Of a stretch of DNA of 64,000 bases, positions 1 to 9,256 are shown piece after piece. Under the pieces are notes generated by a model, which saw only the letters and a program-made list of their open reading frames with translations, ran no database searches and had not been told where the DNA came from. Position 1 is the stretch's first letter. Every line of letters starts with the position of its first letter. The position numbers and the translations under genes were made by a program. Source of the stretch: Sarcina ventriculi (GTDB lineage: Bacteria; Bacillota; Clostridia; Clostridiales; Clostridiaceae); NCBI RefSeq assembly GCF_900456775.1, contig NZ_UAUL01000007.1, forward strand, positions 62,001 through 126,000, read 5' to 3'.

Positions 1-15
1 GTTATAGCTTAAATA

Positions 16-1083
16 TTACAAATACCCTTCTAATTCTTTGTTTTTCTCCATATCCTTTAAAAGTTGTTTTATTTCTTGCTCTCTATTTTTATCCATAACA
101 AGTAAGACTCCATCTGTATCTACTATAACTAAATTATCAATTCCAAGACCAACAATTAATCTTTTTCCTCCAAATATAGAACAATTATTACATTCTTCTA
201 AAAAAACTTTTTTAGATATATTATTACTTTCTTCATGATTTAAAAATCTACTTAATGCTGAAAAACTACCTATATCATCCCAAAAAAAATCCACTTTTAT
301 AACATAAGCTTTTCTAGTTTTTTGCATTATCCCAAAATCTATTGATATGCCTTCTATCATTTTATATTCTTGCCTAATAATTTCTTCTTCAGTTTCTTCG
401 CCTAAATGAACATATATATCCATTAATGATTTATACATCTTTGGAATATACTTTTCTATTTCTCTTAATATTATATCTGCCCTAAATACAAATATTCCAC
501 TATTCCAAAGATAATTTCCCTTAGACAAAAAATCTTTAGCTACCTCTATATTAGGCTTTTCTGTAAACCTTGATATTTTATAACTTGGAATTTTTCCGTT
601 TATACGCTCTCCCATTTCAATATATCCATATCCTGTTTCTGGTCTAGTAGGAGATATCCCTATTGTTACAATTCCTCTTTTTCTGTCAGCTATTTCTACA
701 GCTTGTTTTAACGTTTGTATAAACTTATCATTTTCCTCTATATAATGATCAGATGGTAAGATTACCATGATTGCATCTTTATCCTTTTTTAAAAATTTTA
801 CAGCTGATAATCCTATACAAGTCGCAGTTTCTTTATTTAATGGTTCTGTAAATATATTTTTTTCATTTATATGTTCAATTTCATCTTTTATCTTAGCTTG
901 ATAATCACTATTTGTAACAATGTATACATTGTCTGTATCAACTAAAAGCCTCAATCTATCAACAGTATTTTGTAAAAAACTTTTGTTATTTATAATTTTT
1001 AAAAATTGTTTTGGTTCCTTTTGCCTTGAAAGAGGATATAACCTTGTCCCCTTTCCACCAGCTAAAATAAGCCCATATATCAC
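16..1083 (-). CDS. manC: mannose-1-phosphate guanylyltransferase
   Basis: Makes GDP-mannose from mannose-1-phosphate and GTP in the cytoplasm, a precursor for surface polysaccharide. The N-terminus carries the nucleotidyltransferase signature GGKGTRLYPLSR (residues 9-20) followed by KEPKQF; PSDH, FTEKP and WNSGIFVF motifs follow in family order. At 355 residues it is the short monofunctional form, without the C-terminal isomerase cupin of long ManC proteins. A GTG at 1083 is preferred over the in-frame GTG at 1098 because GGAG lies nine bases ahead of it and the protein then begins MIYGLILAGG, as in homologues. It follows kdgK by about 76 bp on the same strand; there is no metabolic link to uronate breakdown, so it may be read through or have its own promoter. 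Confidence 0.88.
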   Translation of the reverse strand: MIYGLILAGGKGTRLYPLSRQKEPKQFLKIINNKSFLQNTVDRLRLLVDTDNVYIVTNSDYQAKIKDEIEHINEKNIFTEPLNKETATCIGLSAVKFLKKDKDAIMVILPSDHYIEENDKFIQTLKQAVEIADRKRGIVTIGISPTRPETGYGYIEMGERINGKIPSYKISRFTEKPNIEVAKDFLSKGNYLWNSGIFVFRADIILREIEKYIPKMYKSLMDIYVHLGEETEEEIIRQEYKMIEGISIDFGIMQKTRKAYVIKVDFFWDDIGSFSALSRFLNHEESNNISKKVFLEECNNCSIFGGKRLIVGLGIDNLVIVDTDGVLLVMDKNREQEIKQLLKDMEKNKELEGYL

Positions 1084-1159
1084 ACTTGTCAGCTCCACTC
1101 AATACTTTTCTTTATTTTATGTATCAACTTAAAGCTTTGTGAAATATACAGTATATACA

Positions 1160-2179
1160 CTATCTGTTTACACTTTGTATACCTTTTCCATTCTTAAGTG
1201 CTAAGACTTCATCTGCTGATACTAAATCAACATCTCCCTCTATACTATGCTTTATAACAGCTGCTGCAACTCCAAATTCCAATGCTTCTTTATGATTCTC
1301 TCCATTTACTAATCCATATATAAGTCCAGCTGCAAAAGAATCTCCTGCTCCAACTCTATCATGAACCGAAAAATCATATCTTGCAGATTTATAAAGCTCA
1401 TTTCCATCATAAATTATGGCAGATAATGCATTATGCGATGCTGAATAAGTTTCTCTTAAAGTTGATACTACATATTTTATACGAAATTTTTCTCTCATCT
1501 TAGAAAATATCTTGGTAAACATCTCTTCATCTAACTTATCTTTAGCAAAATTAGCTACATTATATTCCTTTTGTTTTCCCTCAATACTACTTAGCCACCC
1601 AAAGCATACATCTATATCCTCCAAAAATCTTGGTAATACATTCTCAAATTCTTCTAAAGTCCAAAGTTTACTCCTATAATTTAAGTCTACACTTATGCCT
1701 ATCTTTCTTTTTTTAGCTTCATTTATAGCTTTTTCAACTAAAGCTATACACTTCTCCCCTAAAGCCAAAGTTATTCCAGATACATGAAACCAATCAGCAT
1801 CTTTAAATATTTCTTCAAAATCAAAGTCATCTGGGTTTACGTTTACCATAGCAGAATTAGCCCTATCATATATTACATTAGAAGTTCTTGTTGAATTTCC
1901 TTTTTCTAAATAATAAAGTCCAATCCTATCTCCTTTTCTTTGTATATATCTGGTGTCTACACCATATTTCCTTAAATTATTAATTGCAGATTGTCCAATA
2001 TCATTGTTAGGCAATTGTGTAACAAAACAAGAATTAATTCCCCAATTTGCAAGTGCTATGGCAACATTAGCTTCAGCTCCACCATATGCCATTTCCAATG
2101 TACTTGCTTGAAGAAATCTTTCATATCCTGGTGGAGATAGTCTTAATAAAACTTCACCAATTGTAACAACTTTTTTCAC
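1160..2179 (-). CDS. kdgK: 2-keto-3-deoxygluconate kinase
   Basis: Phosphorylates 2-keto-3-deoxygluconate to KDPG, the penultimate step of uronate breakdown. It is a 339-residue PfkB-family (ribokinase-like) sugar kinase with the N-terminal glycine-rich substrate region (YGGAEANVA) and the C-terminal GAGDSFAAG signature at 277-285, whose Asp280 is the expected catalytic base. The start is a GTG placed nine bases after AGGAGG. The gene begins 13 bp downstream of kdgA, so the two are clearly co-transcribed and their products act consecutively. Other PfkB sugars are possible by sequence, but the kdgA/uxa context makes KDG the best substrate. Confidence 0.9.
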   Translation of the reverse strand: MKKVVTIGEVLLRLSPPGYERFLQASTLEMAYGGAEANVAIALANWGINSCFVTQLPNNDIGQSAINNLRKYGVDTRYIQRKGDRIGLYYLEKGNSTRTSNVIYDRANSAMVNVNPDDFDFEEIFKDADWFHVSGITLALGEKCIALVEKAINEAKKRKIGISVDLNYRSKLWTLEEFENVLPRFLEDIDVCFGWLSSIEGKQKEYNVANFAKDKLDEEMFTKIFSKMREKFRIKYVVSTLRETYSASHNALSAIIYDGNELYKSARYDFSVHDRVGAGDSFAAGLIYGLVNGENHKEALEFGVAAAVIKHSIEGDVDLVSADEVLALKNGKGIQSVNR

Positions 2180-2192
2180 CTTAAAATTCCTC

Positions 2193-2843
2193 CTATAAAC
2201 TTCTCCTAACTTCTTTAACTTTTTCTACAAATAATTTTGCCATTCTAGTTACTTCAACATAATTTCCTGTTTTAGCTCCAGCTGTTAATTTTCCACCAAC
2301 ACCAACTGCAATACAACCATTCTTTATCCACTGACCAACATTTTCTAAATCGACACCACCTGTTGGCATAATAGGTGCTTGTGGAAGAGGTGCTTTAAAA
2401 TCTTTTATTATACTTGGTCCAAAAGCACTTCCTGGAAATACTTTTATCACATCAGCCCCAGCCTCCATAGCTTTTATAATTTCAGTAATCGTCATACAAC
2501 CTGGCATATATGGAATTTGATATCTATTACATAGCTTTGCTGTTTCTAAATCAAACCCTGGACTTACTATATACTTAGCACCTGCTAAAATTGCAATTCT
2601 AGCTGTTTCACTATCTAAAACTGTTCCTGCTCCAACTACTAATTCTTCCTCTGAAAACTTTTCTTTTAAACTAGCTATAACTTTATCTGCTCCTGGCACT
2701 GTAAATGTAACTTCTATCGCTGATATTCCCCCTTCTATACAAGCTGCTGATATTTTTTCAGCCTCTTCTATACTATTTGCTCTAACTACTGCTACAACTC
2801 CAACATCTGTAATTTTATTTAATGTCCTTATCTTCTCTATCAT
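2193..2843 (-). CDS. kdgA: KDPG / KHG aldolase
   Basis: Cleaves KDPG into pyruvate and glyceraldehyde-3-phosphate, the last step of the pathway in this locus. It is a 216-residue class I aldolase of the Eda family: Glu44 (in AIEVTF) and the Schiff-base Lys134 (in DVIKVFPGS) fall at the positions seen in E. coli Eda, which is known to use Glu45 and Lys133. An open frame extends 15 bases further to a TTG, but that codon overlaps the GGAGGGG ribosome-binding site, so the ATG at 2843 is chosen. It is the first gene of a kdgA-kdgK transcript driven by an operator-covered promoter about 90 bp upstream. Confidence 0.93.
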   Translation of the reverse strand: MIEKIRTLNKITDVGVVAVVRANSIEEAEKISAACIEGGISAIEVTFTVPGADKVIASLKEKFSEEELVVGAGTVLDSETARIAILAGAKYIVSPGFDLETAKLCNRYQIPYMPGCMTITEIIKAMEAGADVIKVFPGSAFGPSIIKDFKAPLPQAPIMPTGGVDLENVGQWIKNGCIAVGVGGKLTAGAKTGNYVEVTRMAKLFVEKVKEVRRSL

Positions 2844-2932
2844 TAATTTCCCCTCCAAATTAAATTATTTCGTGTTGATTTAAACATTTTCTTTCATTTT
2901 ATTTGTAAATCTATTTAATATTTCCTATTTTT

Positions 2933-2966
2933 ATTATATCATTACTTGCACACGTGAACAAGTAAT
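2933..2966 (-). promoter_or_regulatory. kdgA promoter with CACGTG operator
   Basis: On the minus strand a -35 TTGTTC (2956-2961) and a -10 TATAAT (2933-2938) are separated by 17 bp. A 26-bp near-perfect inverted repeat covers the -35 and part of the spacer (2941-2966): arms ATTACTTG and CAAGTAAT around a central CACGTG, with only the two bases each side of the core not matching. A LacI-family repressor bound here would block RNA polymerase. The same promoter and operator arrangement is found in front of uxaB, so the regulator encoded next door is the natural candidate. Confidence 0.8.
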
Positions 2967-3130
2967 AAAAAAATATTACTACCGAATTAATACATTATTA
3001 ATTTTTTCTTATTAAAATTAATTACTTTTATTATATTAAAAATAAAATTGCTATAAATTTCTAATATTTAAATAACATAAATCCTAGAAACTAGCAATCT
3101 TATAAAATTCAAAACAATATTTTAAAATAT

Positions 3131-4138
3131 CTATTTTAAATCTAAAACTGAATCTCTAATAATAAAATCAGTTTCAACAAAAATCTTTTCTTTTTCTATG
3201 TTTTTCTTATCTATCATATCCAAAATTTTTTCTCCACCTATTTCGCTTATCTTTTCAATTTTTCTCTTTATTGTAGTTAAAGATGGAGTTGTATAGGCTG
3301 AAAATTTTATATCATCAAATCCAATTATAGATATATCTTCTGGAATACTTAAATTGGCATCTATTATAGCTTTGATGGCTCCAATTGCCATATCATCATT
3401 TGAACAAAAAACCGCTGTTGGAGGTTTGCTTAAACTTATAAGTTTTTGCATAGCTTTATATCCTCCGTCTAAACTATAATTTCCTGAAACTATATATTCA
3501 TCATTTATTTGAACCTTATTTTTTATGAGTGCATTAACAAAGCCTTCTTTTCTTTTTGCTGTTGATTTAAATTCCTTTTTTCCTGTTAATATCGCAATAT
3601 CCCTATGTCCATTTTCAATTATATATTCTACTGCATTAAATACAGCTTCTTTATCATTAGATAAGATATTTACTACATTATTTGATTCTATATCTATATC
3701 TCTATCTAATATAACTAATGGTATCCCTTGAGCAATAACATGATATATAAATGCATTATCATCATCACTTTGACTCATTAATATTATTCCGTCGAATCTT
3801 TTATTATTAATTGATGAAAATTCTTTATAACTATCAATTGCTCTCACAACTAAATTGTATTGATCTGTAATAGATTTGTTTACCCCTTTTATAGCATCAA
3901 AGAAAAAATTAGGAGATGTTCCTTGAGTTATACTAGTAAAAAACAAACCTATTGTATATGATTTATGCAAAACTAAACTCTTTGCATTATAATTTGGAAC
4001 GTAATTAAGTTCTTTTGCTATTTCTTTTATTTTTTTCTTTGTTTCTTCATTTATTAAAGAACTATTATTTAAAGCTCTAGATACTGTCGTATGTGATACA
4101 TTTGCTAATTTAGCTATATCTTTTATAGTTACACTCAT
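3131..4138 (-). CDS. kdgR: LacI-family regulator of uronate catabolism
   Basis: A 335-residue LacI/GalR repressor: N-terminal helix-turn-helix (about residues 3-25, TIKDIAKLANVSHTTVSRAL), hinge helix to about 60, then a periplasmic-binding-protein-like effector domain. It lies between uxaC and kdgA on the same strand, and two promoters in the cluster carry similar CACGTG-centred palindromes, the type of site LacI proteins bind. The role as repressor of the uxa/kdg genes, probably relieved by KDG or a related intermediate, is inferred from context; the effector cannot be read from the sequence. The symbol follows the usual name for such regulators in Firmicutes uronate loci. Confidence 0.75.
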   Translation of the reverse strand: MSVTIKDIAKLANVSHTTVSRALNNSSLINEETKKKIKEIAKELNYVPNYNAKSLVLHKSYTIGLFFTSITQGTSPNFFFDAIKGVNKSITDQYNLVVRAIDSYKEFSSINNKRFDGIILMSQSDDDNAFIYHVIAQGIPLVILDRDIDIESNNVVNILSNDKEAVFNAVEYIIENGHRDIAILTGKKEFKSTAKRKEGFVNALIKNKVQINDEYIVSGNYSLDGGYKAMQKLISLSKPPTAVFCSNDDMAIGAIKAIIDANLSIPEDISIIGFDDIKFSAYTTPSLTTIKRKIEKISEIGGEKILDMIDKKNIEKEKIFVETDFIIRDSVLDLK

Positions 4139-4438
4139 CTTTCTTCACCTTTCTATTATTTAAGTAATACAAATTAATAGCTAAATACATTTTTAATTTT
4201 ATTAATCTATATATTCTTAACAAATACTAATATATTTTAAACTAAGTTTTATCTTATGTTATCACATTTTTCCATATCAAACTACATAAAAAATACACAT
4301 ATTGTATAAAACACTATGAATTTACCGTAAATTAATAAATCCATAGCGTTTATTTTCTACTAAATTATTATATATATTTAAAAATAAATTTAATTCTTAT
4401 TTAAAAGACAAACACACCTAACAATCAAATTATTTTAT
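4139..4438. other. intergenic gap, uxaC to regulator gene
   Basis: A 300-bp AT-rich gap between the uxaC stop and the LacI gene. I see no open frame, no tRNA, no CACGTG operator and no strong hairpin with a T-run. The regulator gene has AGAAAGGTG just ahead of its ATG. It may have its own weak promoter here, but none close to consensus is visible. Confidence 0.5.
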
Positions 4439-5839
4439 TTACATATTAAAATAATTTTCTGCATTGTTATAAGAAATATCACTAATTATCTTTCCTAATA
4501 TCTCCATATCATTTGGAAATTCTCCATTCTCAACCCATGTTCCAATTAAATTACAAAGTATTCTTCTAAAATATTCATGTCTTGGATATGATAAAAAGCT
4601 TCTTGAATCTGTTAACATACCAACAAAATTGCTTAAAAGACCTAAGTTAGCAAGTGTCGACATTTGTTCTTCCATCCCAAGTTTGTTATCAACAAACCAC
4701 CATGCTGAGCCGAATTGAATTTTTCCTTTTGCAGTAGTTCCTTGAAAATTTCCAAGCATAGTTCCAATAACATAATTATCCTTTGGATTTAAAGTGTATA
4801 ATATGGTTTTGGGAAGCTTATCTTCACTTTCTAATGAATCTAATAGTCTTGAAAGGGGATATGCAATTTCCTCATCATTTATAGAATCAAAACCTATATC
4901 CGCTCCTTTTTTATTAAACATTCTAGTATTGTTATCTCTCATTGCAGCAATATGCAATTGCATTGTCCAACCAAACTCTGAATAAGTTTCCCCTAAATAT
5001 TTTAAAATTCCAGTTGTATAAGCCTTTTCTTCATCTTTAGAAACTTCTTCTCCACTTAATCCCTTTATAAATATTCTATTTAGTTCATCATAAGACGCCT
5101 CTTTATAAAATACACTATCTAATGCATGATCTGATATTCTGCATCCAACACTATGAAAAAATTTAACTCTTTCTCTTAAACCCTTTAATAAATCATCATA
5201 AGATTGAATTTCTTTTCCAGTAACTTCTCCCAACTTATTTATCCAAGGAATAAATGTTTTTTTATTTATTCTAATAGCTTTATCTGGTCTAAAGGTTGGC
5301 AATACTTTAACATCAAAATCTTTATCTTCTTTAAGCTTTATATGATACTCTAAAGAATCTACAGGATCATCTGTCGTACATAAAGCTTTCACATTAGATT
5401 TTTTTATTAAATCTCTTGCTCTAAAATCTTCTCTTTGTAACATTTCATTTGCCTTATTCCAAATGCTCTCTGCTGTTTTTTCATTTAAAGGTTCATGAAT
5501 ATCAAAAAATCTTTGAAGCTCTAAATGTGTCCAATGATAAAGTGGATTTCCTATAGCAATTTGAAGTGTTTTTACCCAAGCCATGAATTTTTCATAATCT
5601 GTGGCATCTCCAGTCATGAACCTTTCATCTATACCGTTACTTCTCATAGCTCTCCATTTATAATGATCTCCATATAACCAAACCTCTGTTATATTTTTAA
5701 ATTGTTTATTTTCATATATTTCTTGTGGATTTAGATGACAGTGATAATCTATTATTGGCATTTCCTTAGCATATTTATGATAAAGCTCAACTGCTGTATC
5801 ATTTGATAATAAAAAATTCTCATCCATAAATTTTTTCAT
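4439..5839 (-). CDS. uxaC: uronate isomerase
   Basis: Isomerises D-galacturonate to D-tagaturonate (and D-glucuronate to D-fructuronate), the entry step of the pathway. The 466-residue protein is full length for the UxaC family and shows the amidohydrolase-like metal motif at its N-terminus (DYHCHLNP, His33 and His35) and the family motifs LCTTDDPVDSLEYH, TLNPKDNY and LTDSRSFLSYPRHEYFRR. GGGGG lies ahead of the ATG. It follows uxaA by 117 bp on the same strand. As no mannonate-branch genes (uxuA, uxuB) are in the window, the locus as seen serves the galacturonate branch. Confidence 0.95.
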   Translation of the reverse strand: MKKFMDENFLLSNDTAVELYHKYAKEMPIIDYHCHLNPQEIYENKQFKNITEVWLYGDHYKWRAMRSNGIDERFMTGDATDYEKFMAWVKTLQIAIGNPLYHWTHLELQRFFDIHEPLNEKTAESIWNKANEMLQREDFRARDLIKKSNVKALCTTDDPVDSLEYHIKLKEDKDFDVKVLPTFRPDKAIRINKKTFIPWINKLGEVTGKEIQSYDDLLKGLRERVKFFHSVGCRISDHALDSVFYKEASYDELNRIFIKGLSGEEVSKDEEKAYTTGILKYLGETYSEFGWTMQLHIAAMRDNNTRMFNKKGADIGFDSINDEEIAYPLSRLLDSLESEDKLPKTILYTLNPKDNYVIGTMLGNFQGTTAKGKIQFGSAWWFVDNKLGMEEQMSTLANLGLLSNFVGMLTDSRSFLSYPRHEYFRRILCNLIGTWVENGEFPNDMEILGKIISDISYNNAENYFNM

Positions 5840-5956
5840 AATATAATTCCCCCTAATTTGAACTTGCCTACTAGCATTTTTTCTTATACTTCTAACAATT
5901 CCATGTTATCTCATCTATTTTTATATTTTGAACAGCACTAATTTTATACTATAGTT

Positions 5957-7444
5957 TTATAAAGTAACTCCTGTTTTAAATATAGCTATCTCCCTAAAAT
6001 CATTTTTTTCATTATTAACTAATTCTCCACTTGCAACTTTTATAATATAATCTATAAAACCCTTTAAAACCTCATCAAAAGATTTCCCTTTAACTAATTC
6101 ACCCGCATTAAAATCTATCCAATTTCTTTTAAACTCATAAAGTCTAGAATTAGTTGATATTTTCATTGTAGGAACATAACTTCCAAACGGAGTTCCTCTT
6201 CCTGTTGTAAATAAAACCATTTGACAACCAGATGATGCAAGAGCTGATGCTGCTACTAAGTCATTTCCCGGAGCACTTAAAAGATTTAATCCTCTTTGCT
6301 CTAATCTATCACCATAATTTAAAACACCAACTACTTTTTCACTTCCAGCCTTTTGCGTACATCCTAATGATTTATCCTCAAGAGTTGTTATTCCACCTTC
6401 TTTATTTCCTGGTGATGGATTTTCATAAACTGGTTGATTGTATTTAATAAAATATTCCTTAAAATCATTAATTAAATTAACTGTTTTATCAAATACCTCT
6501 TTATCTCTACATCTATTCATAAGAATTGTTTCAGCCCCAAACATTTCTGGAACTTCAGTTAAAACAGTTGTACCACCTTGCGCTATTAAAAAATCTGAAA
6601 ATCTTCCTAAAAGAGGATTAGCAGTTATCCCTGAAAATCCATCAGAGCCTCCACACTTTAAACCTATCTTAAGCTCTGATAATTTAACATCTTCCCTCTC
6701 ATCATTCTTTACAACTTCATAGATTTCTTTTAAAATCTTTACTCCTTCTTCTATTTCATCTGAAACCTCTTGAGAAATTAAAAATTTTATTCTAGAACTA
6801 TTAATATCTCCAACTAATTTCTTAAAATCAGTCATATTATTATTTTCACACCCTAGACCTAAGACTAGAACCCCACCAGCGTTTGGATGCCTAATAGCAT
6901 CTTTAAGAATATTTCTTGTATTTTCATGGTCATCACCTAACTGAGAACATCCATAGTTATGTTTTAAAACTAAAGTGTTATCTATCTTTAGTTCTCCAAC
7001 TTCTTTTTTGAATCTCTCCATTATTTTATCGGCTATACCATTTACACAACCAACAGTTGGCACTATCCAAATTTCATTTCTTATACCAACCTCTCCATTT
7101 TCTCTTTTATACCCTTTAAAAGTTAAATTCTCATTTTTTATATTATTTACTATTAATTTAGGGTCAAAACTATAATCCCTAACCCCTGTTAAATTAGTTC
7201 TTAAATTATGTGTATGCACATGACTTCCTTCCTCAACATCCAAAAATACATGCCCAATTGGGAAACCATACTTTATCACATTTTCATTGCTCTTAATACT
7301 TTTTATAGCTACCTTATGCCCCGTCTTTATATCATCTTTTATTAATATTTTTCTACCACTAACATCAATAATATCCCCCTTCTTTAAATCTTCTAATGTT
7401 ACACATACATTGTCATTTTCATTTATTTTAATGATACTTTCCAT
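5957..7444 (-). CDS. uxaA: altronate dehydratase
   Basis: Dehydrates D-altronate to 2-keto-3-deoxygluconate. The 495-residue protein has the full two-part UxaA layout: an N-terminal SAF-type domain (about 1-95, starting MESIIKINENDNV as in homologues) and a long C-terminal catalytic domain with conserved Cys-containing segments (VGCVNGIA, NYGCSQLGDDH, GLKCGGSDGFSG, TTGRGTPFGS). It lies between uxaB and uxaC, whose products act before it. There is no Shine-Dalgarno sequence in the bases just ahead of its ATG; see the separate entry for a hairpin that could bring a distant AAAGGAG next to the start. Confidence 0.95.
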   Translation of the reverse strand: MESIIKINENDNVCVTLEDLKKGDIIDVSGRKILIKDDIKTGHKVAIKSIKSNENVIKYGFPIGHVFLDVEEGSHVHTHNLRTNLTGVRDYSFDPKLIVNNIKNENLTFKGYKRENGEVGIRNEIWIVPTVGCVNGIADKIMERFKKEVGELKIDNTLVLKHNYGCSQLGDDHENTRNILKDAIRHPNAGGVLVLGLGCENNNMTDFKKLVGDINSSRIKFLISQEVSDEIEEGVKILKEIYEVVKNDEREDVKLSELKIGLKCGGSDGFSGITANPLLGRFSDFLIAQGGTTVLTEVPEMFGAETILMNRCRDKEVFDKTVNLINDFKEYFIKYNQPVYENPSPGNKEGGITTLEDKSLGCTQKAGSEKVVGVLNYGDRLEQRGLNLLSAPGNDLVAASALASSGCQMVLFTTGRGTPFGSYVPTMKISTNSRLYEFKRNWIDFNAGELVKGKSFDEVLKGFIDYIIKVASGELVNNEKNDFREIAIFKTGVTL

Positions 7445-7524
7445 AACATTAGCAAGGATATCAATAATTTTAAAACCCAGTACAATTTTTAATTACTATA
7501 ATTAAATTACCCTTGCACTCCTTT
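7442..7524 (-). promoter_or_regulatory. hairpin-bridged ribosome-binding site of uxaA
   Basis: The ATG of uxaA (7444-7442) has no purine-rich sequence in the usual window, yet a strong AAAGGAG sits at 7524-7518, more than 70 bases upstream and immediately after the uxaB stop. Between them a 9-bp stem can form on the minus-strand RNA: GCAAGGGTA (7516-7508) with TATCCTTGC (7460-7452), one G-U pair, loop of 47 bases. Folding it leaves one base before and seven after the stem, so AGGAG is placed about eight bases from the ATG. Structure-bridged initiation sites are known (for example phage T4 gene 38). That this one works so is inference. Confidence 0.5.
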
Positions 7525-8979
7525 CTATTTATTCATTACTTTTCTTACAGCATTTTTAATTCCTAAGTTTTCAATATCTATCAAATAATCAGAAACTTTA
7601 TCTGTTAATCCTGGTATTTCATTTAAATCCCTTTTCCAAATTGTTTTATATCCTAAAACATTTATAACTATATCTCTTAAGCTATTATCATTTCCATCAT
7701 ATTTACTCCATAAAGATTCATAAAATCCTAAAACATCTTGTCCATCTTTTAGAGCAATGTCTTCATCTCCTCTTTTACCTTTGTAAAATTCTATTAATGC
7801 AGCTAAAGAAAAACATAACTTATTAGGAAGAGTTCCTTTTCTATCTAGATACTCTAATAATGATGGCAAATCTCTTGTTTCAAACTTTGACATAGAATTT
7901 AATGCTATACTCATTAAATAATGCTTTATAAACGGATTTCTAAATCTTTCTAAAACATCATTTGCAAATTCTTTTAATTCATCTTCTGGTAAATCTAATG
8001 TTGGAATAATTTCATCAAATATTATTTCTCTTAAATATTGACCAACTAAATTATCTTCAACCGAATCTTTAACAGTATCTAATCCACAAAGATAAGCAAC
8101 TGGAACTAAAGATGTGTGCGCTCCATTTAAAATCCTAACTTTTCTAGTTCTATAAGGCGTCATATCATCAACAAATTTTATATTCAATCCAGCTTTTTCC
8201 ACTGGAAATTCTCTTTCTATTTCCTTAGGTCCTTCTATTATCCAAAGATAAAACTGCTCACCAACATCTACAAGATTATCCTCATAACCTAATTCCTCTG
8301 TTATTTTAGAAATATTATCCCTTGGATATCCAGGAACTATTCTATCAACTAAACTACAACAAAATATATTTGCCTCATCAAGCCAGTTTATAAATTCACT
8401 TTCCAAATTCCAAAGATCAACATACTTATAAACCATCTCTTTAAGTTTTTCGCCATTTCTATCTATAAGCTCACATGGGATAATTATTAATCCCTTTTCC
8501 TTATTTCCATTAAAAAATTTAAACCTATGATATAAGAAAGCTGTTAACTTTGCTGGATAAGTATTTTGAGGTTTATCTTCCAATTTATCGTTTTCATCAA
8601 ACGCAATACCAGCCTCAGTTGTGTTTGATATGACAAATCTTATTTCAGATTGTTCAGCTATCTTTAAATATTGCTCATACTCTTTGTAAGGATTTAAGCC
8701 CCTACTTATACTATTTATTACCTCATGCTCTCTAACAGCTTCACCTTTTTTCATTCCTTGTAAATATAATGTGTATAAACAATCTTGATTGTTTAACATT
8801 TGTACCATTCCATTCTCTAATGGTTGTACAACTACAACACTACCATTAAAATCCGCTCTTTCATTCATCTTTTGAACTTGCCAATCAACAAAACCTCTTA
8901 AAAAATTTCCTTCTCCAAATTGTACAATTTTTTCTGGGTAAGTTTTATAGCTTTGAAATAATTCTTTATTTAATCTCAT
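7525..8979 (-). CDS. uxaB: tagaturonate reductase (altronate oxidoreductase)
   Basis: Reduces D-tagaturonate to D-altronate with NADH. The 484-residue protein belongs to the long-chain mannitol dehydrogenase family: an N-terminal Rossmann motif ([12 protein letters not shown], about 19-30) and a C-terminal domain with [10 protein letters not shown] and the helical segment following it. UxaB rather than fructuronate reductase (UxuB) is chosen from the N-terminal pattern and the uxaA neighbour. It is the first gene of the uxaB-uxaA-uxaC unit, with AGGGGGA ahead of its ATG and a promoter under a CACGTG operator 80-110 bp upstream. Confidence 0.92.
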   Translation of the reverse strand: MRLNKELFQSYKTYPEKIVQFGEGNFLRGFVDWQVQKMNERADFNGSVVVVQPLENGMVQMLNNQDCLYTLYLQGMKKGEAVREHEVINSISRGLNPYKEYEQYLKIAEQSEIRFVISNTTEAGIAFDENDKLEDKPQNTYPAKLTAFLYHRFKFFNGNKEKGLIIIPCELIDRNGEKLKEMVYKYVDLWNLESEFINWLDEANIFCCSLVDRIVPGYPRDNISKITEELGYEDNLVDVGEQFYLWIIEGPKEIEREFPVEKAGLNIKFVDDMTPYRTRKVRILNGAHTSLVPVAYLCGLDTVKDSVEDNLVGQYLREIIFDEIIPTLDLPEDELKEFANDVLERFRNPFIKHYLMSIALNSMSKFETRDLPSLLEYLDRKGTLPNKLCFSLAALIEFYKGKRGDEDIALKDGQDVLGFYESLWSKYDGNDNSLRDIVINVLGYKTIWKRDLNEIPGLTDKVSDYLIDIENLGIKNAVRKVMNK

Positions 8980-9056
8980 AAAAATCCCCCTAATATTAAA
9001 ACTTATTTTTTATTTAAAACAAATTTTCTAAGTATTAACAAATCTTAATTTATTTT

Positions 9057-9087
9057 ATTATACCATCTATTGAACACGTGAACAATA
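9057..9087 (-). promoter_or_regulatory. uxaB promoter with CACGTG operator
   Basis: A -35 TTGTTC (9080-9085), a 17-bp spacer and a -10 TATAAT (9057-9062) face uxaB. A palindrome at 9068-9087 (arms TATTG and CAATA around AA-CACGTG-AA) overlaps the -35 and spacer. The -35 hexamer, the spacing and the operator position are the same as at the kdgA promoter, which is strong evidence for one shared regulator. Confidence 0.8.
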
Positions 9088-9135
9088 CTATTTGTAATTA
9101 TTTTGCAAAATAATTTATAGTTCATATTTTATCTT

Positions 9136-9153
9136 ATTGTTATCGTGTTCAAA
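9136..9153. promoter_or_regulatory. second uxaB-region operator (degenerate copy)
   Basis: Read on the minus strand this stretch gives TTTGAACACGATAACAAT, which matches the operator at the uxaB promoter except for two or three bases in the centre. It lies 68 bp from the first site. It could serve as an auxiliary operator for looping, or control the divergent hydrolase gene starting at 9257. Confidence 0.5.
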
Positions 9154-9256
9154 TTTAATAAATATAAAAGTATATAAAATTTTTATTCTATGTTTCTATA
9201 TTTTTTTAAAGTATAATATAATGATAATTATTATATTATACAAGGAGGATTTTTTT

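Noticed and set aside
1083-1098. manC start at the GTG 1098
   Set aside because: The codon overlaps the GGAG site that serves the GTG at 1083, and homologues begin at the latter.
4139-4438. Possible catabolite-repression (cre) site near 4340
   Set aside because: The AACGCTAT stretch matches too few of the required positions of the cre consensus.
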